Positions 56,623-64,000 of a stretch of 64,000 nt of DNA are shown one piece after another; the stretch's first letter is position 1, and each line of letters opens with the position of its first letter. A program made the position numbers and the translations under genes. The stretch comes from JBEVJK01 sp963791325. Lineage in GTDB: Bacteria > Pseudomonadota > Alphaproteobacteria > Rhizobiales > Rhizobiaceae. The notes beneath the pieces were generated by a model. The model was not told the origin of the DNA and made no database searches. It saw nothing but the letters and a program-made list of their open reading frames with translations. The stretch lies in contig CAWBRU010000008.1 in NCBI GenBank assembly GCA_963791325.1, positions 1 to 64,000 on the forward strand, written 5' to 3'.

Positions 56623-57572
56623 CCCAAACCGAGACAGTCATCCGCGAGCAGTTTCCCTTCTGGCAAGCGGTCCTCGATGCGCCGGAAATCACCAAGCTGG
56701 CGGGGCCGCACGCCGTACTCGTCGGCTGTGGCACGTCGTACAATCTGGCTCTCTCCCTGGCCGCAGCGTTCAACGCGGCCGGCCACTCAGCGCAGGCCGT
56801 TCCTGCGCATGAGTGGCTGCGGCGCAGGCGCGACTACGCGGCGAGCGGAGTTGACTTGCAGATCGTGGTTCTGTCGCGCAGCGGAGAAACCACCGAGGCT
56901 GTCGACGCGGCAAGAGCGGCACGGAAGGCGGGCGATCCGGTGACGGCAGTCACCTGCTTTCCCAACAGTGAACTCGCATCCTTGGGCGAACGCGTCATCA
57001 TTGCCGAGACCCATCCCGATGAGGGAATCGTCATGACGGCGTCCGCGTCATTGATGCTGATAGCAGGGTTGCGATTGGCCGGCGTCCAGATCGATCCGGG
57101 CTCCGCAGAGGAAGCTCAATCACTGCTTGATCGCCTGGAGGCGAAGCTGTCTCAGGTCGCCGAGCGACAGCACATCGTCTACCTGGGAGGAGGCCCGCTC
57201 TACGGAATTGCCGTGGAGGGATCGCTCAAGCTGCAGGAGATGAGCCAGGTCTTCACTCAGGCCTATCATCCGCTCGAATACCGTCATGGTCCGATCAGCA
57301 TGATCGACGCCAACAGCGCGGTGGCCTTCCTCTACAGCGATGAGACGGAAGCCGAGGAGGCCAAGCTGGCGGCAGAGCTTTCGCAAAAGGGAGCTTTCGT
57401 CGTCGGCTTGGGCGGCCCGGGTGACCTTTCCCTGCCGGTGAAGACGACGGGCGCTTCGCGGGCGCTGGTCGTGCTGCCTGCCTTGCAGCTGCTTGGAGAG
57501 CGCCTGGCTCAGGCACGCGGCATCGACACCGTTTCACCGCGGCATCTCACCAAGGTGGTTCAGATCGGCTGA
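56619..57572 (+). CDS. SIS-domain sugar isomerase/deaminase (GlmS/AgaS-like)
   Basis: 317 residues with two SIS domains. The first has AVLVGCGTSYNLALSLAAAF and QIVVLSRSGETTEAVDAARAA (phosphosugar-binding SGET). The second has HIVYLGGGPLYGIAVEGSLKLQEMSQVFTQAYHPLEYRHGPISMID, whose ELKHGP-type motif marks glucosamine-6-phosphate deaminases and synthase isomerase domains. No glutaminase domain. It would isomerise or deaminate an amino-sugar phosphate made by the kinase. Confidence 0.87.
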   Translation: MTQTETVIREQFPFWQAVLDAPEITKLAGPHAVLVGCGTSYNLALSLAAAFNAAGHSAQAVPAHEWLRRRRDYAASGVDLQIVVLSRSGETTEAVDAARAARKAGDPVTAVTCFPNSELASLGERVIIAETHPDEGIVMTASASLMLIAGLRLAGVQIDPGSAEEAQSLLDRLEAKLSQVAERQHIVYLGGGPLYGIAVEGSLKLQEMSQVFTQAYHPLEYRHGPISMIDANSAVAFLYSDETEAEEAKLAAELSQKGAFVVGLGGPGDLSLPVKTTGASRALVVLPALQLLGERLAQARGIDTVSPRHLTKVVQIG

Positions 57573-57694
57573 TCGCCGCGCGATCCGTGGGATTTGGGCA
57601 TGCATCTCCTGCCCAGCGATGAAGCGCACGAGACATCAAAAGCGGCAGGGTTTGGCTCGAGCGTCACCCAGCCCGCAATACGAGGAGAGCAATA

Positions 57695-58672
57695 TTGAAG
57701 ATCGGTCTGCTAGGAGCGGCGCGGGTCACCAAGATGGCTATCCTCGAGCCCGCGGCAAGACGACGGGATGTCGAGATCGTGGCGATCGCGTCGGCGCGGC
57801 CCGGACAGGCCGAGGCCTTCGCGCGGGCACACGAAATACCACGCTTTTATGAGCGCTATGAGGACCTGATCGCGGACCGGGATGTCGATCTTGTCTACAA
57901 TGCCTTGGCCCCGAACAATCACTGTCGGTATTCGCTTCTCGCTCTCGAAGCCGGCAAGCACGTGCTCTGCGAGAAGCCGTTCGCGATGACTGCGGCGCAG
58001 GCCCGGTCGATGGTGGCCGCCGGCCGGTCGTGCGGTCGTCGCCTGATCGAGGCCTTCCATGACGTCTATCACCCCGTATTCGGCTACGCGGCCGATCAGG
58101 TGGCATCGGGACGGCTGGGCCGGGTTCGTTCCCTCAAGGCCGCGTTCAACCATTTCATTCCCCCCGAGCCGGGAGAGTTCCGGCACGTTCGCGAAGCGGG
58201 GGGCGGCGCGCTGATGGATCTCGGCTGCTACCCAGTTCACTGGTGCCGTGCTCTCCTTGGCGAGGAGCCGGCGGTGGAAGCCGCAAGCTGCACGATGCTC
58301 AACGATGTCGACCAGGAGACGACCGCCCGGTTCAGATTTCCGTCCGGGATTGTCGCCGAGATCGAAACGCGGATGACCTCGCCATGGAACATGCATGCCC
58401 GCTTCGAGATCCTGGGGGAGCGCGGGAAGCTTCTGCTGATCAACAGTTTGGTGCCGCACCGCGGGCATTCGATCCAGGAGGTGATCGACGGCGATTTCCG
58501 CGAGTTCACCCTCGCCGGGGACACCACCTTCGACTATCAGCTGGAGGCCGTCATCGCTGCCATCCGGGACGGCACATCCCTGCCGACGGAAGGGCACGAC
58601 CCGGTCGGCAACATGGCCGCCATCGACGCCATCTATGCCCGCGCGGGAGTCGACCGGGCGTGGTGCGATTGA
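57695..58672 (+). CDS. Gfo/Idh/MocA-family NAD(P)-dependent oxidoreductase
   Basis: 325 residues. The Rossmann domain begins IGLLGAARVTKMAILEPAARR. DVDLVYNALAPNNHCRYSLLALEAGKHVLCEKPFAMT contains the EKP lysine. The C-terminal beta-sheet domain holds GGGALMDLGCYPVHWCRALLGEEP with the catalytic Asp/His region. It oxidises or reduces a sugar or sugar derivative. TTG start at 57695 is supported by GAGGAGAGC upstream and the immediate domain start. It lies 122 bp after the SIS gene, in the same direction. Confidence 0.88.
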   Translation: MKIGLLGAARVTKMAILEPAARRRDVEIVAIASARPGQAEAFARAHEIPRFYERYEDLIADRDVDLVYNALAPNNHCRYSLLALEAGKHVLCEKPFAMTAAQARSMVAAGRSCGRRLIEAFHDVYHPVFGYAADQVASGRLGRVRSLKAAFNHFIPPEPGEFRHVREAGGGALMDLGCYPVHWCRALLGEEPAVEAASCTMLNDVDQETTARFRFPSGIVAEIETRMTSPWNMHARFEILGERGKLLLINSLVPHRGHSIQEVIDGDFREFTLAGDTTFDYQLEAVIAAIRDGTSLPTEGHDPVGNMAAIDAIYARAGVDRAWCD

Positions 58673-58814
58673 CCTGCGGCCCCGATCCGTCGCGAGCCGG
58701 CAGGAGTGCCGCAGCACAGACCGGCGCCGCGCGCGCCGCAGATCGCGAGCTCGCACATTGTGGAGGTCCTCAGGATCCGAACTGCAACGCGTTTCTCCCA
58801 CTCCGCCTCGCGCC

Positions 58815-59938
58815 CTAAGCCTTGCGGCCGATCACGGCGCCGTTCGCGGCGGGTGCGTCGAACCAGACCGTCTCGATGTTCCGGAACCCGGCCTCGTCGA
58901 GCCACGCCGAGTATTCGGCAGGTGTGTAGTTTCGCCCTTCCGTTTCGATCAGCATGTTGAGGCTCATCAGCGCCGCCGGCGCTGGCCCGGTCTTTTCGTC
59001 ATTGACGAGAAGCTCGCTGATGATGACAGCGCCGCCGCTCGGCAAAGCCTCGAAGGACCGGCGCAGCAGGGCGCGGTTCTTCGCCTCGTCCCAATCGTGC
59101 AGGATCATCGACAGGAGATGCATGTCGTGATCTCGGGAAGCTCTTCGAAGAAGTTGCCGCCGGCGGTCTCGATGCGGCCGGTCAACCCGGCCTCGGCAAT
59201 CTTTCCCGCGGCGATCGCGGCCACATGCGGCAGATCGAACACGGTCGCACGCAGCTCGCCATATTGTTTGCAGAGCTCGATGTCGTACGCACCCGATCCG
59301 CCGCCGATGTCCAGAAGGCGGCGGACATGACCGAGGTCCACGGCTTCGCCGAGCTTGCGGGCCGTCATCGTGGAGAGCGAATGCATCGCCTCCCAGAAGA
59401 GTGCCAGCATGGTCGGGTCCACGCCGTCGAACATCGAGGATTGGACTGCCGGGTCCCACGTGGTCGGCCGGTTGGTGCGCAGCGCTTCGGCCAGTTTGTT
59501 CCAGCCCGCGTAGAGCCGCTTGTCTGCCATCTGCACGAAGCCGCCGAAATAATACGGTTTCCCGCGCACCAGATAGGCGTCGCTTAAAGGCGTGTTGCGG
59601 TAACGCCCATCGGTTTTCTCCAGGAGCCCGAGTGCAGCGCAGCCGGTCAGCAGCATCTCTGCCGGGCGTGGGTGTAGACCGAGCGCTTCCGCGAACTCGC
59701 CGGCGGTCGTGCCTGGGCCGCCGGCGAGGCGGCTGAAGACATCCAGCTCATGCGCAGCGGCGAGAGTCTTGAATGCCCAGAAACCGGTCGACAGGGCCAT
59801 CAGCGGGACGGCGGAAGGAAGCTCCGGTGCGGCCATCGGCTGATCGACCGCCCGCAGCTTTGTCTCGCCTGCTATCGAACCGGGCTCGCGGTCAAGCATT
59901 GTCGTGCGCGCGGCAGCGCGCTGGAGATTGTTTATCAT
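58815..59938 (-). pseudogene. SAM-dependent O-methyltransferase, one frameshift
   Basis: About 374 residues restored. The N-terminal dimerisation winged helix (ALSTGFWAFKTLAAAHELDVFSRL, GTTAGEFAEALGLHPRPAEMLL) precedes the SAM site VRRLLDIGGGSGAYDIELC. HLLSMILHDWDEAKNRALLRR carries the catalytic-region HDWD motif of plant-type and acetylserotonin-type O-methyltransferases, and ALMSLNMLIETEGRNYTPAEY follows. One G is missing near 59133 (CCCGAGATCAC for CCCGAGGATCAC), splitting the gene before HDWD. ATG 59938 has AAGGGAA upstream. Divergent from the MocR regulator, which may control it. Confidence 0.85.
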
Positions 59939-60171
59939 GGTGCATTCCCTTGGGGTGGATCGGCACCGGACCGACCCGCTCCTTAACGTTGTGGCTCTGA
60001 CATGGTAAGAAAGCCATAGGACTGACAGAAGTGCCAATTCCGGCATTCTTCGCCAGGCCAATTCATTCTGGTCGGCCCGATCGACGGTCGGCCGACCGCG
60101 TGCGGCGCAAGGTCAGCGCCAGATCAAAGAAAGGGCGCGCAGGGCCGGCGAATGTCCAATTCTTACCGGAT

Positions 60172-61608
60172 ATGATTGCCTTTCACGTCAGCCTGGTCGG
60201 GCGCAAAGACCTGAGCGGCGAGATCTATCGTCAGATCCGCCGCGCCGTTCTGGATCGGCGGCTGCGGCCCGGCGATCCTCTGCCGCCCGGCCGCGAGCTG
60301 GCGCGGGCGCTTGCAGTGTCGCGTGCCACCGTGACGGTGGCCTATGAGCGGCTTGCCGCGGAAGGGTTCGTGACATCCCGGCAGGGGTCCGGGACATTCG
60401 TCGGCGAATTGGTCACGCTGAGCGGGCGCGAAAAGCCAAGGCGCCGATCCTCCGGTGCGCTCCAGCCGCGCCCGATCTGGGAAACGATCGCACCACCGCC
60501 GACATTCGAGGCGGTTCAGTTCGACTTTCGCACCGGCCTCTGCGATGCGTCGCTGTTTGCCCACGGGTCATGGCGGCGGTCGGTGACCTGGGCGCTGCGT
60601 GCGGCCGAAACGCGTCCCGGTGTTTATGAGCACCCCGCGGGCAATCGCGATCTGAGGGCGGCAATTGCCCGGCATATAGGTATCTCACGAGGGATCAGCG
60701 CTTCGGCAGACGATGTCATCGTCACCAACGGCACGCAGCAGGCGCTCGATGTCTTGGCACGGGTCCTGCTGGCACCGGGAGACGGAATTGCCGTCGAAGA
60801 CCCGGGCTACGGCCCTCCGAGGCAGTTGTTCAAGGCCTTGGGCATCCGCGTGGTCGGCGTACCGGTGGATCGCCAGGGGCTGGTCGTCGATGCGCTGCCG
60901 CGCGGAATCCGAGCCGTGTACGTGACGCCTTCTCATCAATACCCGCTTTCCGTAACGATGACGCTGCCGCGCCGGCAGGCGCTGCTGGCCTGGGCCGAGC
61001 GGAACAGCGCGGCCGTCGTCGAAGACGACTACGACAGCGAGTTCCGTTTCGGGGGTCGTCCTCTCGAGCCGCTGCAGACGCTCGACGCAAAAGGCCGGGT
61101 CGTCTACGTCGGCTCTTTCTCGAAAACAATGCTGCCGACCCTTCGGTTGGGCTTCCTGGTGACGCCGCCGTCGCTGCGGGCGGCCCTGCACAAAGCGAAA
61201 TTCCTCAGCGACTGGCATTCATCCGCGCTCGCACAAGCGGCACTCGCGCGCTTTCTCGATGAGGGTGAGTTTGCGCGTCACGTGCGCCGGATGAACGCAG
61301 TCTATCGAGAACGGCACCGGATCCTCGCGGATGCCGTCACCCGTGATTTCGCCGCGCATCTCGAGCTGATCCCATCGGCGACGGGGCTCCACCTCACCGC
61401 GTTGGCCCGGAGCATGTCGACGGATCAGATCGCCGCGGTCGCCAACCGCGCTGCCGATGGCGGGATCGCCGTGCAGATCCTGTCGCGCTTCGCTGCGAGC
61501 GAGAACCGGCGGGCCGGGCTTATGCTGGGGTATGGCGCCATTCCCACGGCCCGCATCGAGGAAGGAATGCAGCTGCTCCGGGCCTGTTTTGAACGGGACG
61601 CGCAGTGA
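60172..61608 (+). CDS. MocR/PdxR-type GntR-aminotransferase regulator
   Basis: 478 residues from MIAFHVSLVGRKDLSGEIYR. The GntR winged helix (RQIRRAVLDRRLRPGDPLPPGRELARALAVSRATVTVAYERLAAEGFVTSRQGSGTFV) is fused to a type I aminotransferase fold: VTNGTQQALDVLARVL, VVEDDYDSEFRFGG and the PLP-lysine region VYVGSFSKTMLPTLRLGF. Such fusions sense PLP or amino compounds and activate an adjacent divergent gene, here the methyltransferase. The frame extends to GTG 60031; the shorter start fits the family and the ribosome site ACCGGA. Confidence 0.87.
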   Translation: MIAFHVSLVGRKDLSGEIYRQIRRAVLDRRLRPGDPLPPGRELARALAVSRATVTVAYERLAAEGFVTSRQGSGTFVGELVTLSGREKPRRRSSGALQPRPIWETIAPPPTFEAVQFDFRTGLCDASLFAHGSWRRSVTWALRAAETRPGVYEHPAGNRDLRAAIARHIGISRGISASADDVIVTNGTQQALDVLARVLLAPGDGIAVEDPGYGPPRQLFKALGIRVVGVPVDRQGLVVDALPRGIRAVYVTPSHQYPLSVTMTLPRRQALLAWAERNSAAVVEDDYDSEFRFGGRPLEPLQTLDAKGRVVYVGSFSKTMLPTLRLGFLVTPPSLRAALHKAKFLSDWHSSALAQAALARFLDEGEFARHVRRMNAVYRERHRILADAVTRDFAAHLELIPSATGLHLTALARSMSTDQIAAVANRAADGGIAVQILSRFAASENRRAGLMLGYGAIPTARIEEGMQLLRACFERDAQ

Positions 61609-62097
61609 GAAGAATCCGAAGGGCGCGCTGGCGCCGCCGAACCGGAGACAGGACGGCGCCGATCCGACCTTGAATTCCTTCGCCGGTAGATCCGGGCGCT
61701 GCTGCGCAGAGCAGAGCAGCTGCTTCGGCCGCGCCCTCCAGGATAGCCAAGGGCTTAAGGCGCTGCGCCGGGCGACAGGCGCGAGCAAGGTGATAGGGAA
61801 CACCCGGCTCGCGCTCGGCTAAGTGGCCTAGAGTGGTGCCCTAGATTTGATCCCCTCAGCTCATCCACTTTACTCCCAATTTTCGCGCTTGGCCAATGAT
61901 CTTAGGTTATCTGATACCGCCGCAACGGTAGATCCAGCTTTTCAAATGAAAGTTCTCGGATTGCTTTTTGGTTTTAGGTTGCAATAGATACGTCTTTTTG
62001 GTTGCTGGCCTCCAGCGATTTTATTCTCTATCCTTAAAGCTAGGGGCCAACAAAGCAAGAAACAGGGGAACGGGCCCATAAAAGGCCTGAATAAGGG
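61609..62097. other. intergenic, nothing recognised
   Basis: A small hairpin GGCGC-GCTG-GCGCC lies about 20 bases after the MocR stop and could end that transcript. The AT-richer part 61840-62090 may hold the promoter for the small gene. Confidence 0.4.
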
Positions 62098-62313
62098 ATG
62101 AATACTGTCCTAGTTATCCTGGCGTGCTTCGGCGCGACGGAGGATTGTCACTATTTCGTCGTGTCCGAACCTTGCGCGATGACCGAGTGTTTGGCGCTGT
62201 CTCAACCGGTGGCTGCCTCGTGGTCTTCAACTCACCCGCAGTACCAGATCAGGCGGCTGCTTTGCACCGATCGGAACAGGGTGGACCAGCTGCTCGGGCG
62301 CAATCAGGTGTGA
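62098..62313 (+). CDS. small Cys-containing protein, paralogue of 3966-4169
   Basis: 71 residues: MNTVLVILACFGATEDCHYF, then CAMTECLALSQPVAASW and STHPQYQIRRLLC. The order of features matches the product at 3966-4169. The hydrophobic start may be a weak signal peptide. The ribosome site is poor (TAAGGG directly before the ATG). Function unknown. Confidence 0.6.
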   Translation: MNTVLVILACFGATEDCHYFVVSEPCAMTECLALSQPVAASWSSTHPQYQIRRLLCTDRNRVDQLLGRNQV

Positions 62314-62508
62314 GCGCCGGATCCGCTCACTGGCGGCAGCCCGGCTCGGCCGCCCGACTTTCCCCTCGCCACCAGCCTTCTTGACAAAAGCGGCAACGAA
62401 TTCGCTACCCTGGTCTGGCAAGTTGCCGCCGTAAGAGCGCGCGCTTGAGAAGTCTCAGACGGCATCGGGCGCCGGAATCAGGCTGAATGGCAAGGATCGG
62501 AGGAGGAT

Positions 62509-62757
62509 ATGAGAACACTGCTCATTTTGATGGCCTTCCAGGGCTCGAGCACCCAAATCGAGTACCCCAAGCCGGAGGCCTGCGAGGCCGCCAAGGCCGC
62601 CATCTACCAGCAATATAAGGCGATTTCGGATTGGAGCACGCAGGTCAACGAGGTCGCCGATGCCCAATATCTGGACAAGCACCCCGGCTCAACCGTGACC
62701 AGAGCCCCCGGCAGTCAGCCGACATTGCCGATGGTCTATTGTGTGCCCGCGACCTGA
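62509..62757 (+). CDS. small secreted-type protein
   Basis: 82 residues: MRTLLILMAFQGSSTQIEYP, then a helix (EACEAAKAAIYQQYKAISDW) and a Pro/Thr-rich end with a final PMVYCVPAT. Two cysteines could form a disulfide. GGAGGAGG lies just before the ATG. It shares general layout with the small protein before it (hydrophobic start, C...C) but little direct identity. Confidence 0.6.
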   Translation: MRTLLILMAFQGSSTQIEYPKPEACEAAKAAIYQQYKAISDWSTQVNEVADAQYLDKHPGSTVTRAPGSQPTLPMVYCVPAT

Positions 62758-62822
62758 GCGTTTCCGAACGAAGAATCAGTGTGTCTCGCGGCGCCAGCGC
62801 CTATTCCTTCGCGGCCGCTGCC

Positions 62823-63461
62823 TCACCGGTTACCCGGCGTGTCGGAGAGCAGGGGGTCCGGATTGGCGTCATGGAAGGGGACGTCCGCAACACCCCAGTT
62901 GCGGGTAGCCACATGGACATGAACATTTTGGCCGCCATTGCGTGTCAGGATGTCGACGATCCTGCCGTCATCGGCCGGGTCGGGATCGTGGACCCACAGG
63001 ATGATACCGCCGTTCACGATCTGCTTCTTGACTTGATCGGCATGCTTGCGGCCGAAGGCCCGCGCGAACACGAGGCCAAGCCCGCCGGCCGCCGCAGAGC
63101 TGCCCATCGTCACCAGCAGGCAGGGGATCAATGCTGCGCCACCGGTGCCCACCGCGATCGCCGCGCCCATTCCCGCGAGCAGCGCCGGCGTTGCCACGAC
63201 GGCCGCCTCGCCCATCGTGCGCGCGTCGCCTGAGACGAAAGCAGCCCTCGGCGAGGATGGGCTGTCGGCAAGCTGCTCGGCGGATTTGCCGCCGAACCGG
63301 TCGAGATGGGCAAGCAGGCTCATGTCCTGCTGGCGCAGCCCAGCCTGCATGAGTTCGTCGACCGCTGCGTTGAGCGACGTTTCATCCGCAAAGATGGCGA
63401 CGGCCTCCCGCTCCTGATAGGCGCTGTTGCCGGAGTCTCGATCGTCGACTTTCGCGGTCAT
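62823..63461 (-). CDS. stress-type membrane-associated protein (YflT/17M-like)
   Basis: 212 residues. An N-terminal domain EAVAIFADETSLNAAVDELMQAGLRQQDMSLLA resembles the ferredoxin-like fold of general-stress 17M/YflT proteins. A Gly/Ala-rich hydrophobic hairpin (LLAGMGAAIAVGTGGAALIPCLLVTMGSSAAAGGLGLVFA) precedes a second alpha-beta part (QIVNGGIILWVHDPDPADDGRIVDIL, NVHVHVATRNW). GGGAGG precedes the ATG. Role unknown; similar proteins are found near stress genes in rhizobia. Confidence 0.6.
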   Translation of the reverse strand: MTAKVDDRDSGNSAYQEREAVAIFADETSLNAAVDELMQAGLRQQDMSLLAHLDRFGGKSAEQLADSPSSPRAAFVSGDARTMGEAAVVATPALLAGMGAAIAVGTGGAALIPCLLVTMGSSAAAGGLGLVFARAFGRKHADQVKKQIVNGGIILWVHDPDPADDGRIVDILTRNGGQNVHVHVATRNWGVADVPFHDANPDPLLSDTPGNR

Positions 63462-63791
63462 GGCAAATCCTCCCGGGATGCGATCTGAGTTCCTCGCCGC
63501 GCGTCCAAGCTATAGGGCAAATTTTGCGGAGTCGACGCTGAACGGCAGCGGCCATGCTTGAACATCGGCCGATGTGCAGGCACGCGCCCATCGCTGATGA
63601 ACAGGCGATCATGCCGGCCGTGAGGAAGCGAGATGGCGGAGGTCGCCTGGGCGCTGACGGCATTGCGGGATGGGAAGGAGCTCTCGCGCCGGCAGGACTT
63701 GAATCTGCGTGCCATTCTCTGATTGAAATGCTTGCGATGCGGCAGGGCACGCCGTCTTCTTGCCTTTGAACCGATCGAAAGGAGCAAAGAA
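63462..63791. other. divergent intergenic region
   Basis: Carries promoters for the flanking genes; nothing else recognised. Confidence 0.4.
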
Positions 63792-64000
63792 ATGTCCCTA
63801 TCCCCAACAATCAAGGCCGCGCTTGCCGCCGGCGTGGTCGCGCTCGGCCTTGCGGGCGCTGCCCAGGCCGATCAGCTTGCGGACGTGAAGGCCGCGGGCA
63901 AGATCGTGACGGCGACCGACATGCATTACGCGCCCTTCGACATGCTGAACGACGGTACCTATGAAGGCATGACCAAGGACCTGTTCGACCAGGTGGCGAA
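63792..64000 (+). CDS. amino-acid ABC transporter binding protein, 3' end outside window
   Basis: First 69 residues only. Signal peptide MSLSPTIKAALAAGVVALGL ending AAQA, then DQLADVKAAGKIVTATDMHYAPFDMLNDGTYEGMTKDLFDQVA. This is the start of a family 3 solute-binding protein (K-I-V-T-ATD..YAPFD...G...G...DL). GGAGCAAAGAA precedes the ATG. Substrate class is inferred from the family. Confidence 0.8.
   Translation, partial: MSLSPTIKAALAAGVVALGLAGAAQADQLADVKAAGKIVTATDMHYAPFDMLNDGTYEGMTKDLFDQVA

Noticed and set aside
1..64000. CRISPR array
   Set aside because: No series of identical short repeats with regular spacers was seen; the only iterated motifs are GGCTAAC and the GA tract.

Overview
The window is about 64 kb of high-GC DNA whose gene families point to a Mesorhizobium-like member of the Hyphomicrobiales. 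These include class III cyclase-TPR proteins, DUF1236, a MocR regulator, a RbsABC-type sugar importer and small rhizobial proteins. This placement is inferred from gene content, with no marker gene to confirm it. Most of the left two thirds is accessory DNA: an integrase module, tRNA-derived attachment sites, IS3 and IS21 sequences, and many broken genes.

Layout: 1-5.5 kb holds an FlbD-like small protein, an alpha/beta hydrolase, a frameshifted winged-helix/TPR regulator, a small Cys protein and a GST. 5.5-12 kb is an integrative element read on the minus strand: AlpA-like excisionase, small protein, ParB-like protein, Toprim protein with Top6A/Spo11-like motifs, HTH protein and a GA-repeat ORF, with the tyrosine integrase and its partner beside iterated GGCTAAC boxes and a tRNA-Lys 3' fragment. 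12-24.7 kb is bracketed by two related tRNA-Lys-derived sequences. It carries a broken cyclase/STAND-ATPase/WD40 gene, an intact sulfatase, polysaccharide lyase and amidase set, and a broken ferredoxin-cyclase-Rieske fusion. 25-30 kb holds IS21 and TPR debris and a three-gene nuclease-like operon whose last gene is cut by IS21. 30-38.6 kb is a type I secretion locus for VCBS-repeat proteins, with both transporter genes and the large substrate gene broken. 40.1-41.6 kb is a complete IS3-family element.

42-48.8 kb holds a DUF1236 protein with a strong terminator, a frameshifted cyclase-TPR gene, a MarR/GNAT pair behind a palindromic operator, a P2-type gpD remnant and a Na/Pi cotransporter. 48.8-58.7 kb is an intact carbohydrate locus, probably for an amino sugar. 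On the minus strand it has a DeoR regulator, sugar-binding protein, TIM-barrel protein, ATPase and two permeases. Divergently on the plus strand it has a BadF-type kinase, a SIS isomerase/deaminase and a Gfo/Idh/MocA dehydrogenase. 58.8-64 kb has a frameshifted O-methyltransferase divergent from a MocR regulator, two small proteins, a stress-type membrane protein and the start of an amino-acid-type binding protein.

The most striking overall feature is that nearly every large signalling or secretion gene carries one or more single-base frameshifts, while the catabolic genes are intact. Either these accessory genes are decaying or the assembly holds residual indels. Which one applies decides how much of the region works.
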